Source of the DNA: Linyphia triangularis
Lineage: Eukaryota; Arthropoda; Arachnida; Araneae; Linyphiidae
DNA: 64,000 nucleotides
Direction of reading: 5' to 3'
Assembly: GCA_963978545.1 (NCBI GenBank)
Contig: OZ021727.1
Location: 94,616,762-94,680,761, forward strand
Translations under genes and position numbers: made by a program
Part shown: piece after piece, positions 1-9,632 of the stretch
Numbering within the stretch: position 1 is the stretch's first letter
How the letters are laid out: every line of letters begins with the position of its first letter
Notes under the pieces: model-generated
Told to the model about the DNA's origin: nothing
The model's database searches: none
Seen by the model: the letters and a program-made list of their open reading frames with translations, nothing else

Positions 1-572
1 AATTTCTTAATACTTTATAGGTGGTGCTAAAGATGTAGAAATGTGTCAAGATTACCTGAAGTTTCATTAATTTCACACCTAATCTATCGAGGGGTGCACC
101 TTGATATAGAATGATTATATGTAAAAAGCATGTTTTGTAAGATATTCACAATTCATTACATTTTTTTATTCGTTTCCTATTAGGATATACCCAAAGATAA
201 AAAAAAAAAAAAAAATTATATGTATAATGAAAGGTTCCTTTTTTTACAGATCCTTAGGAAGTTATATTTGAACATGTTTCAGTACTACACAGATGTATTA
301 AAAGACCTTCAATTATGTCTGCAATCTGTAACTGATGCTGATGATTTTGGGGAGGGACGCTTACTAAAACTGATTCGAAGTATACATTTCAGATAGCACA
401 GTGATTTCACAGGTACCATTCATACCTAATATGTCTACAAATGGAACTAAAATATCAAGGAAAAGACCAACAAATTTAATTTCGTAGTTAGTATTTCGTA
501 TTCGTAGATTTATTAAAACACTGCAGCAAATGTTCACAATTACAAACTATATTTTCAAATTTTAACTCAAAA
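1..572. other. AT-rich noncoding sequence
   Basis: I see no gene, RNA or element ends here. A 17-base A run lies at 199-215. The sequence is low in GC with stops in all frames. Confidence 0.5.
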
Positions 573-578
573 CTGCAA

Positions 579-750
579 GCCCTTAGCCAGGATTTTTTTT
601 CGGAGAAGGGGGGGGGGGTTTGGTTGAAGATTTGATTAAATATATATAACTACACGCACAAAAAAAAAGAAGGGGAACTGGTGAAACAAGATTTGACACA
701 ATTTTGGGGAAAGGGGGGTTGTCCCATCGGTCCCTCTCTATCTACGGCTC
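579..750. repeat. Short MITE-like element with poly(G)
   Basis: The left end GCCCTTAGCCAGGA and the right end (read on minus, AGCCGTAGATAGAG) are loosely complementary. CTGCAA flanks both sides (573-578 and 750-755), as a target-site duplication would. An 11-base G run (about 608-618) sits just inside the left end, after a T run. A similar end structure occurs at 30183-30457, so this is probably one copy of a dispersed nonautonomous DNA element. The superfamily is not determined. Confidence 0.5.
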
Positions 751-1419
751 TGCAAAACTGTATATATACAAATATTAATCTCCCAAAGAACACACATAGA
801 TTTTTTTCAATTCATGAATTTGTAGAATTTAGGTGGTTTAATTTGATTATTTCACTATAGAGCACGAACAGAGCTTAAAAACTCTCATAATATACCTACG
901 ACCCCTCGTATAAAAAAAATTACCCCCTACCCAGTGGTGCGTTTCTGTTTATTAACATGTTAATGGCACAACCCTCTGGTTTCTTTTTCCACTTGGCAGG
1001 GAATGTATCTCTCTTTCTGACAAGACCTTCCATCAAAGATGATATTGAGTCCCTCAATAAATCCCTCCTCCCCATCCTGAGGTATCTTAATCCACAAAAT
1101 AAGAGCTCCTACTGGCGGAGTGCTTCATATATTACAGAGAAAAAATATTGGTTATTATCGGAAGAGAATAGGGAGAATGGGTTTTTTCGTATTGTTTGAT
1201 CTGGAGATTTGTGCGATTATATCGATGCGGGCGATGGTATAGTTTCTTTTGTATTAATATGGTGTGTTTTCTGCTAGGAGTTGCTCTATAATACAGTGTG
1301 GAATAAGATTAGGAAGTGAGGAATTGTTTGTGTATCTAAATTTTAAATGTTGTGGTATAGTTCATAAAAGAGTGCAAACTTAGGTTGGGAAACACTCAAA
1401 CAACTTTTCAACGAATAAA
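751..1419. other. Unassigned sequence, possible weak exon
   Basis: This stretch has no recognised gene. An open frame of 80 codons runs from 957 to 1199 on plus. Inside it, a pyrimidine-rich tract ends in CAG at 997-999, and a GAG|GTATCT donor-like site lies at 1079-1086, which would bound an 82-nt exon. No protein family is recognised, so I do not call a gene. Confidence 0.3.
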
Positions 1420-3695
1420 GTTGGAGTCCTATAGTGAAACGATTGTAGTAAGCAGAGGTACATGAGGGACGCCTCCAGTTTGTCGGGGGAGGGGGCGTTC
1501 CTTATTGGCAGATGATTGACGAGTTGACAGGTGATTGATTAATAGGTAATCGAGGGAATGACGTCACCGGAAGTTGAGTTGAGTTATTTTGGGTTAAGTT
1601 GTAACCCCCTACTGCTGTTAGTTTTGTTTATGCTATAGACTGTAGGCTATAGTGGGAGTCACAATGGGCTCACAAGCCCCTCACAAATAGGAGTCACAAG
1701 CTTTGAATGAATTACACTGTCTTAGGATGTACCTTTAAGTTTTGGTTTTATGTTAGGTTGAAAGAATTGGAGGTGAGAAGTACACTTGCTGTTGTAACTT
1801 TAAAGCATTTAAGTTATAAAGTATATGTTTTATGACGTCACTACGTTTAAGCAATGGGGATATTAAAGCTGAGTAAGGCGAAGTAGTGGCAATACATTTG
1901 TAGTTTTGGTTTCCTGTCAAGTTGAATGCGGTGTTGTGGAGTTGTACTATGCTTACTTGTAAAAGGTGACAAAACACATATAGATTAAAATTTCTACACA
2001 CATCGAATGTTTTTTTGACGTCACAATGTTAATAGAGGGGAAAGTTTTTAAGTTTAGTTAGACTGTGTGGCAACGTCTCATAATTTGGAATTTTTTCGGA
2101 CAAGTTTAATGTAATGGTGGTGCCACTTAATGATAAAAAAAATGAAAGTATACAATACATAATTATTTTTTTTCTATTTTTCTTTTACTAGAGTCGAGGT
2201 TCTAACCTTCAATTTCATGGTAAAATGACTTCGTAAGTCAGTAATCGGTCGTTCTTTGGTTACTGAGCTACAAACTCATGTCTTTTATAACGTTACGTAT
2301 CTTTACAAACGCGTCAGGTTTCGGATTGGGTAATCTTTTTTTATAAGTGATACCAATTTTTAAAATAATTAAGAGGATGCATTTCAACTAGTTGGGCTTA
2401 ATCAATTTTAGACACAGGAGTTATATTGAATTGTATGGATACTGCTGCATTGATAAAACTTTTAAGTTATAAGTGATGTTTTGTAATTCGTCACTACATT
2501 TATGAAAGGGGTTTAGTGTGTAGTTAGGCGAGTTGGCATTTTAAAAAAGAGTTCAGTTATAATCACGGAAATTTTAAATGAATTTACTATTGATTCTTAT
2601 ATATATACACTATATATATATGTATAGGATAACTATATTTTATCATTTATATTTTGATAAAAGAAAGCAACCGGTTAGCTGTTGATTTTACTTTACATGC
2701 AAACATTTCAAAGAATGACTCTTTACTGAAAATCTAAATGGCGGAAATATAGCAACAGAATCGTTTCAACATACATAGAACTTCTTGGATATTAATGTTA
2801 TTTGCAATTACGGGTTGTAATTTAAAACTGTATTGTGAAATGAAAGCACTACTATTACTCGTTAGTTCGACGAGTCGTTGCCACTCAATCCAACTAATCC
2901 TCCTAATAAGTTTCCCACTCTATTATAATTGCGACGTCATATTCTCAAAAATTCTAAACTTAAAGTACAACGCCATCTTTTACAAGTAGGTGTATTACAA
3001 CTTTATAGCACTGCCTTAAGCTGAGCTTCCACTACGAGCAGAGCAGAATGGGTAAAATAATACGCAAAGAACGCTCCCAGCTTTGTACTTGCAGTTGACG
3101 TCCACTATGAGCAGATCAGAGCAGAGCGGGCTCGTAGGCACGTTGCAGCCTTGGAACCGGCTCTAATCTACTCCGCTCTCCTCTGCTCAGCGTATAGTGG
3201 ACGCCTAGCTTTAAGCCAAAACTAAGAAGGTGTAGCCACTTCGCCTTATTAAAATTTAACTCCATTGCATAAACGTAGTGATGTGACAAAAATCTAACCT
3301 ATAAGTATAACGCCTTCTTTTACAAGCAGGTGTAGTACAGCTCTACAATACCGCTTTCAACTTGACAGGAAAACTAAATTAAAAAAGTGTTGCCCCTTCA
3401 CCTTACTAAACTTTAATACCCCATTGCTTAAACGTAGTGACGTCATAAACATACAGCATATAACTTAAACTAATGCTAACAGCAGAAGGAAGTAAACAAC
3501 TCAACCAAAAATATCAGAACTCAACTTCCGGGGACGTCATAGCTATGCTCACCTGCCAATCAATCACTTGTGAACACATCAATCAAGTGTCAATCACATG
3601 TCAACAAGCCACGCCTCCCAGACAGACTGGTGGTGTCTCTTATGTACCTCTGATTACTACTAACGATTATGCAGTATCACATCAGAGTAAGTACA
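1420..3695. mobile_element. Foldback-like element with subrepeated long arms
   Basis: The left arm (about 1425-2085) is the inverted complement of the right arm (about 2870-3692). Matched outer landmarks are CAGAGGTACAT (left) and its complement near 3644, then GTGATTGATT and the CCGGAAGTTGAGTT block (about 1568 and 3520). Each arm contains repeated subunits centred on GACGTCACTACGTTTAAGC: left near 1836 and 2019, with a further diverged one near 2489; right near 3425, 3265 and 2935. The right arm has one more subunit than the left and also carries a nested MITE. Long inverted arms built of tandem subrepeats are the defining architecture of foldback elements (FB, Galileo). No transposase is visible, so it is nonautonomous. 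The outer ends and TSD are uncertain by tens of bases. Confidence 0.75.
3020..3210. mobile_element. Nested 191-bp MITE in foldback right arm
   Basis: The left end GCTGAGCTTCCACTACGAGC and the right end read on minus (AGCTAGGCGTCCACTATACGC without its last base) form imperfect terminal inverted repeats. The core CGTCCACTAT plus GAGCAGAG recurs internally near 3100. TTAA lies on both sides (3016-3019 and 3211-3214). The insertion interrupts a subunit of the foldback arm that is uninterrupted in its partners, so it arrived later. TTAA targets suggest a piggyBac-like or Kolobok-like source, but a 3-bp or longer TSD cannot be excluded. Confidence 0.65.
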
Positions 3696-4756
3696 GAGTA
3701 CCTAGTGAAAAAATTCGGAAGTTCTGAATTCTACTTGAAAAACTATAATAAATATTTAAAAAAATAAAATATATATATATATCTTACGTTGAAATAACTT
3801 TATTAGAAGCCTTGAGATATCCACCTGTAAACATGATAAACCCAATGTGAAATAAAAAATGATGCCTAATAAAAGGTCGTAGATTGAGTACATATATGTA
3901 TATAGTTGCCATCGATGTTAGACACAAACTTCATTTGATTTTTTTTTAATAAATGGATTTATATCCTGTTCACAAATGTAATTTTAGTAAAATGATAAAA
4001 CTTCGTTCTTCTTATAATGCTATACTTTTGTCACACAATTAATGACGCATTTGGACTGGGGATAAGACATTCATTTACATTTCAGGTTTTCTAATTAAAA
4101 GTTTTTTTTAAATTTTTTTTTTTTAATTTGTCTAACGTCGTTTCATACGAAACCAAAGACGTTCTATATTTTTGAAACTGGATTTTTCTCATTATCTTTA
4201 ACTGTTTTTGTGATAAAACCGATTCTTGTTTTACTACATGTAAGCACTTATTTCTCAATTTTAGTCTTATACATAAGTTAATTGAGTGTTTCTAGACTTT
4301 GATTTGCAATGGAAGATGTATGATTGTAAACGACTAAAATTTGCCATAAGGTGGAAGAGATGCAGCAAGATTTATGTTAATTTTTGCCATGTTATGTTGA
4401 CTATTTTATGTAAATATTTTTATTATTTATACCACTGTGTTGTAGTTTTATGGTGTTGTCTTCCCTTTTTCCTCTAATTGTAACAGATGATATCCAGTAA
4501 AGAGTGCAAATTAACCCAATATCTAAAATTGATTTATTTTCACAAATTCAGTCAAAGAATTTGATTCGTCTAGTCCCTTTTTGTTACTTATATTGATACT
4601 GAAATATGCTGATAATTCTAGTATAAAATTCAAATTATGTTAAAACTATATTTATGCATATGAATTTAGTTACGCGTACAAAGATAATTTTGATAATAGT
4701 TTATCATCAGTTTGTAAGATAGAAGTTTTCATGTTATGATTAAGGGAAGAGGAGAA
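3696..4756. other. AT-rich noncoding sequence
   Basis: It has T-rich runs and a short AT microsatellite near 3770. I see no coding, RNA or element signal. Confidence 0.5.
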
Positions 4757-4769
4757 GGGGGGGGGGGGG
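4757..4769. repeat. Poly(G) run, 13 bases
   Basis: A purine-only stretch (AAGGGAAGAGGAGAA) leads into 13 consecutive G. It is one of at least a dozen G or C runs of ten or more bases in the window. Confidence 0.9.
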
Positions 4770-4889
4770 AGAATGAGAAACTTGCACAAGTGAGGAAAAT
4801 GAATATTTTTTTGTATTTTCTAGTGTTATCCAACGAATATATTTGAGCAGTGCAATTACTTTTTATCATTATGCTTTCAATTAATCAAA

Positions 4890-5100
4890 AATCGAGTTTG
4901 AAATTAGCCGAAATCAAAGCAAAGGTCACCTGACCAAAAACGCATAAAAAAACCGTGACGTGATTACACAGAGATAAAGTCGCAAAACGAAGGAAAAACC
5001 TCGTCTAAAACAGGTTTTAGACTGGTTCATTATCTGCGCGGTGACGTTCACGCAAAAGTGTTTTTTCCCCACCAAATCGCAAAGTGAAAAACTAAATATT
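4890..5100. promoter_or_regulatory. Candidate regulatory island with hormone-receptor-type site
   Basis: The segment is more complex than its AT-rich surroundings. AGGTCA at 4923-4928 and TGACCA at 4931-4936 form an inverted nuclear-receptor half-site pair with a 2-base spacer. A perfect 9-bp inverted repeat, GTCTAAAAC and GTTTTAGAC, lies at 5003-5011 and 5014-5022. Both motifs could be chance. There is no direct evidence of function. Confidence 0.25.
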
Positions 5101-6028
5101 TTTTTAACTATCTATCCGAACTCAAATTTTTGAAAGTATGGTATTGTTTTTCATGATTTTTTCTCTACTTTTATTTAAAAATAAAACCAAAAAACGTGAA
5201 AGTTCCTCATTACTGAATGTAGACTGGGGTATGAAAAAAAAATTATTTCAAATTATTAAGTTTCGACTAGAACATGTTTCTTGCATAAAACTGAAAGTTA
5301 AAAGGATCTGCATGATAGTTTTAAATGTAGCAGAATAAATGGTAATGTTCGGTCACATCATATTTAATAAAAATATTGGCTTATGTTAAGGTAAACAATT
5401 AATATCAAGATCCATACGAACTAAGCTCTTTCACCTCATCAGATAAATAGTGAATAGTTAGAGGAAAATCACCACGCTACGGATCTCCATCATCCGAACA
5501 ATTATCCATTTTGTTAATTAACTTAATCGCTTAATAAACGTTCTCATGATACGATAATTACATGCATTCGCACTACTTTTATCCATCACGAGCGAATGGA
5601 TATTTGAAAGATGTTACTCACTTGAAAATGCGGGCTACAAATTAAAATCCGAAAAGGGGGAAAAAAAAACATTACACGAGAACAAACTTGGGTATGAATA
5701 ATTTGACTCCAAACACGAAAAATATTTCATTATCAATTCAATATTACTTTCTTCTAAAGAGGATGAAAAAAAAATATCCTCTTTTTTTCATTACCGCAAA
5801 AATTGACGACGTACATTTCGTTTCCGTTAATTTGTTATCCGCTATTTTAAACAGTTTTACCGATATCTTAATAGAAAAGAACAGACTAATAGACGACCAT
5901 AAATTCATAAGGTAATTCAATGCAGCTATTTCCTTTGGGGCATCTCTATATTCAAATTTACATAATTGTTATGGCACTAAGACCATAATGTTTTTTATCC
6001 TTTATTTTATTTCTTACATGAAACAAAG

Positions 6029-6060
<32 letters not shown>

Positions 6061-6553
6061 GCTGTTTCATTTTGGATTGCAAATAAATCGAAGAATATAT
6101 GAAAGCACCTGTTTTTGGTGGAAGGGATACGCTGATAGGAAATGTTAACGTTCTAATTCTGACTTGAAGATTAATGGGGATACTTAAACTGTTCATTTCT
6201 TGCAAAAAAAAACTCCGATAAATTATTAATTTTTGTTAGTGCTAGTGAAATTATTCTTTTTTTATAATGACTTTAGGGTTGTGTCGGTAAAATATTGATA
6301 CGGACTTTTACTTTTTAGTGGTATTTTTTTATAACATTATTTTGAAATTCTTAGAGTTAATTTATTCAATATCTTATTTAAACTATTTAGGGATATTCAT
6401 TTATTAATTATTTTCTTCAATTAATGCTTTTTTAACTACTGATATTGCAAGGTAAAAAATGAAACTCAGACAGGTTCATTAGCAAAATAATGCGGGTTTA
6501 TTGTAAAATTGATTTTTAAAATTTTGAGTTTAATTGAAAAATATAAAATAACG
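5101..6553. other. AT-rich noncoding sequence
   Basis: Short open frames at 5138-5338 and 5688-5915 are lysine- and isoleucine-rich, as expected of AT-rich noncoding DNA, and match nothing. A T-rich run lies at 6029-6054. Confidence 0.5.
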
Positions 6554-6605
6554 ATAAATAAATAAATAAATGAAGGAAGGAAGGAAGGAAGGAAGGAAGG
6601 AAGGA

Positions 6606-6641
<36 letters not shown>

Positions 6642-6856
6642 ATGAATGAATGAATGAATGAATGAATAAATAAATAAATAAATAAATACATACATACATA
6701 CATACATACATACATACATACATACATACATACATACATACATACATACATACATACATACATACATACATACATACATACATGAACGAACGAACGAACG
6801 AACGAAACAAACAACAAACAAACAAACAAACAAATAAATAAATAAATAAATAAATA
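6554..6856. repeat. Compound tetranucleotide microsatellite, nine phases
   Basis: Period-4 repeats run without a break but change motif: AAAT (6554-6571), AAGG (to about 6604), AAAG (to about 6641), AATG (to about 6665), AAAT (to about 6688), CATA (to about 6783, the longest), GAAC (to about 6806), AAAC (to about 6832) and AAAT (to 6856). The frames translate into YVCM- and FLSF-type low-complexity strings on minus. These are artefacts of a period-4 repeat. Confidence 0.97.
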
Positions 6857-7204
6857 ATTTTCAAAGAGGGTTTTCATTCACTGTATGGCATAATTACTTA
6901 TCGATGTATGGCATAATTAATTTATCTTTTTCAAAATTGCAATTTTTCTTCTTTGCTTATTTCTCTTTAATAGAGTAAAAACTGTGGGTGGAAATAAACA
7001 GGCAAATTAGCCCCAATGAACTATTGAATCACCAGGTAGTATTGCTAAAGAAAACTAAAAGAAAAAGCCTACTAAGGGTTAAAAAAAAAGTGCTTGAAAA
7101 TCCATGTTTTGAATAATACTAATGATTAAAACTATGAAGCATATTTATCAGGTTTTTACGTTGATTCTACTCTTGCACTTTGTAGACATTAAAAACAATC
7201 TGTA
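6857..7204. other. AT-rich noncoding sequence
   Basis: Apart from a short direct repeat of GTATGGCATAATTA near 6882 and 6906, I see nothing. Confidence 0.5.
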
Positions 7205-7560
7205 TTGACATCAACTTAAATAATTAAAAATGTTTTAAAATGATATATCACCATTTGATCTATCTGAAATAACTCAAAGAATTAGAAATGTTTTAAAATT
7301 GCTTATCATTATTTGATCTATCTTAAATAACACAAAGAATTAAAAATGTTTTAAAATTACATATCATTATTTGATGTATCCTAAACAACTTAAAGAATTT
7401 AAAATGTACTAAAATTACCTATCATTATTTGATGTATCTTAAACAACTCAAAGAATTTAAAATGTATTAAAATTATCTATCATTATTTGATGTATCTTAA
7501 ATAATTCAAAGAATTAAAATGTTTTAAAATTATTTGTCACCACTTGATCTATCTTAAATC
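7205..7560. repeat. Tandem array of about six 59-bp units
   Basis: Each unit contains AAAGAATTAAAAATGTTTTA, then a TATCATTATTTGATCTATCT-like block, then TAAATAACTC. Copies drift by point changes (CTATC or GTATC, TTAAAA or ACTAAA), so the array is old. There is no coding potential. Confidence 0.9.
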
Positions 7561-7757
7561 AGTGTCTCTCTAACATCGCAACTATTTAATCTACAGCGAT
7601 GGCCGATTTAATAAAATAATTTTCAGTGCCAAACATCTTTTTTTTTTTAAAAATGTTCAAAATTACCCCGGTGAACAATGTCATCTCAGTTGACCGTACC
7701 TGTAAAATACTGGAGAATTATATAAATCTACAGAAGAAACTGATGAACTTAAAGAAA
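7561..7757. other. Noncoding sequence before a palindromic element
   Basis: No gene is seen. A short open frame at 7626-7823 runs into the palindromic element and is not credible. Confidence 0.5.
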
Positions 7758-7764
7758 TATAATA

Positions 7765-8423
7765 GTCCGAGAGGCCACTGCAATTTTTGGACCCCATCGA
7801 ACATCATTCTGAATTTTTTATAGAAATTTAGAGAAAAGTGAGTAGATTAGGAATCCACTGGTCTGCTGTGGCAAAAATGGCCGAAACTGATCAATAATCG
7901 ACTTGGAATGAGTTGAACTAAAATCCGATTGCCAAATATGTCATAACTTGCCAAAAATAGAACAAACTTATTCGTCTGGCAACACACTTCATTTTGATTT
8001 TCAATGAGAAAAATCACAAACGATTTCTGATCTTTGGCTCGGAAAACTTATATCTTTTAAAAGTAAGCCAAATTGACGACATTAGTCGTGTCATAAGTGA
8101 CGTAATATTTTTTGCCAACTTGGCTCCCTTTTAATAAATGCAAGTAGCCCGTCGCCAGATATCTGAATCGTCTGCAACCTTCTTAATTGAAAATTAAAGA
8201 GTGAGGGTTACCAAATAAACAAATATGCTCATTATTTGGCAAGTTATGGCGCATTTGGCAATTGGATTTAATTCAACTTATTAAAAGTCGATTTTTGATC
8301 AGTTTCGGCCATTTTTGCCATGGCAGACCAGAGGATTCGTAATCTACTCACTTTTCTCTAATTTCTATAAAAAATTCAGAATGATGTTCGATGGGATCCA
8401 AAAATTGCAGCCGCCTCTCAGTC
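7765..8423. mobile_element. 659-bp long-TIR palindromic element with 7-bp TSD
   Basis: The ends are GTCCGAGAGGC (left) and, read on minus, GACTGAGAGGC (right). Arms of about 300 bp (7765 to about 8070 and about 8120 to 8423) are inverted complements; matching blocks include CTGCAATTTTTGGA, GAGAAAAGTGAGTAGATTA and GCCATTTTTGCCA. TATAATA flanks both ends exactly (7758-7764 and 8424-8430), a clear target-site duplication. There is no open frame for a transposase, so it is nonautonomous. A transcript across it would fold into a long hairpin. The 7-bp TSD does not fix the superfamily. Confidence 0.85.
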
Positions 8424-8430
8424 TATAATA

Positions 8431-8671
8431 CAATCTAAAATGTAGTTTACGAAGTATAACAGCTGAAATAATTGCATACCATTCAGTGGGTCGCGTAAAG
8501 GTTGGAATTTATTTTGTTCCATTGTATATTGCTAGATAGAAGAAGGTTATTTTGAGATATGCTCTATAGAAAATGAAAAATGAGAATCGCATTTTAATTG
8601 GGTCCTCGGATATTAAAATGTTTTAAACTGATTTTTTTAATCTATAGCCTTAAGTTTGTTATTTTTTAAAA
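8431..8671. other. AT-rich noncoding sequence
   Basis: Nothing is seen between the palindromic element and the next dispersed repeat. Confidence 0.5.
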
Positions 8672-9238
8672 TCTTTTATATTAATTTCGATTTGGTGTGT
8701 TTGTGTGTGGCTGTGTATGTCGATGGAGGGAAAATCTTCAGAGGTCAAATTAACCCCCTTGAAGTCATCCAATCGGGCTGAAACTTGTCAGATGAATTCG
8801 ATGTCGATAACAATGTATTCTATCGAATTTTGGGGGCTGTAACTGTCACTAAAAGGTCGGTTTTACGGAATACTAACAAACTAATTTGCAGTCATCCAAT
8901 CGCGCTGAAATAGCATTTAACTGATTATTGAAGAAACTCTGCCCTGGTGCCGAAGTTGTTTTAATAAATAAAAAATTAAATTGTTTTAATCAGTATAAAT
9001 AAAAGATATTTAGATGTGAGTGCATAAATTCACATTAATTTTTAATGAATAACTTTCAAAATGTAGTTTACCGCATATTTTGCTGATAGAGAAGTTTTTA
9101 ATATTTAAAATTATATCCAAACACTAAGCACACGCTGACAACAGAAACGGCGCTGTGTTGGTGAATATAAAAATTAGTAATGCATATAAAGGATTTGTAT
9201 TAAAAACTTTGTTTTTGTGGGTTATATTATTTGTCATT
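8672..9238 (+). repeat. Dispersed repeat, copy 1 of about 565 bp
   Basis: It is clearly similar to 27283-27810. Shared blocks in order are TTTATATTA-CTTCGATTT, GTGTGTGGCT, TTCGATGTCGATAAC/GACC-ATGTATTCTATC, TTTTGGGGGCTGT, ATTTAACTGATTATTG (GATTATTG in both), AAGCACACGCTG-CAACAGAAACGG and ATTAAAAACTTTGTTTTT. Copy 1 has an internal near-duplication of the GTCATCCAATCG-GCTGAAA block. A GTGTGTGGCTG stretch followed by a CTGAAACTTG-type block is common in nonautonomous arthropod repeats; the class is not determined. Confidence 0.8.
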
Positions 9239-9632
9239 CATATTGTATACCTAAGAAATAACAATACAACTAAGAAATAGAAATTGCTTACTTCGCTCTC
9301 ACTTTGAAGATTAGGCCGAATTTCATTACTTCCACCAGACACCCTATAAAATGTACATTGGTATACGAACAAACCAGCAATTTATATTTAAGAAGATATA
9401 ATAACACTGTTTAATGCAAACTTTTCAAATGGGAAACTTGCAACACAGTCATTTGCATTTTTATCCTAACCTTGCACCGTCAGCTTATATATAAGATTTT
9501 CTGAAAATATTGCATAAATATATCTTAGTTTTTTAATTTCTTGATAATAGTTTTGAGCTCAAAAAAGTTTATAAGCTTTAAATTATCATTTAAGAAAACA
9601 TAATATACAAGTTGAACATGAATTTTATTAGA
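9239..9632. other. Noncoding sequence
   Basis: I see no gene or element ends between the dispersed repeat and the composite repeat. Confidence 0.45.

Noticed and set aside
2253..2262. TCTTTGGTTA, identical to the start of mature miR-9
   Set aside because: The following bases do not continue the miR-9 sequence, no complementary arm lies nearby, and the site is inside the foldback element.
6466..6877. Three long minus frames of 105-132 codons
   Set aside because: They are YVCM and FLSF strings produced by a period-4 microsatellite read in different frames.
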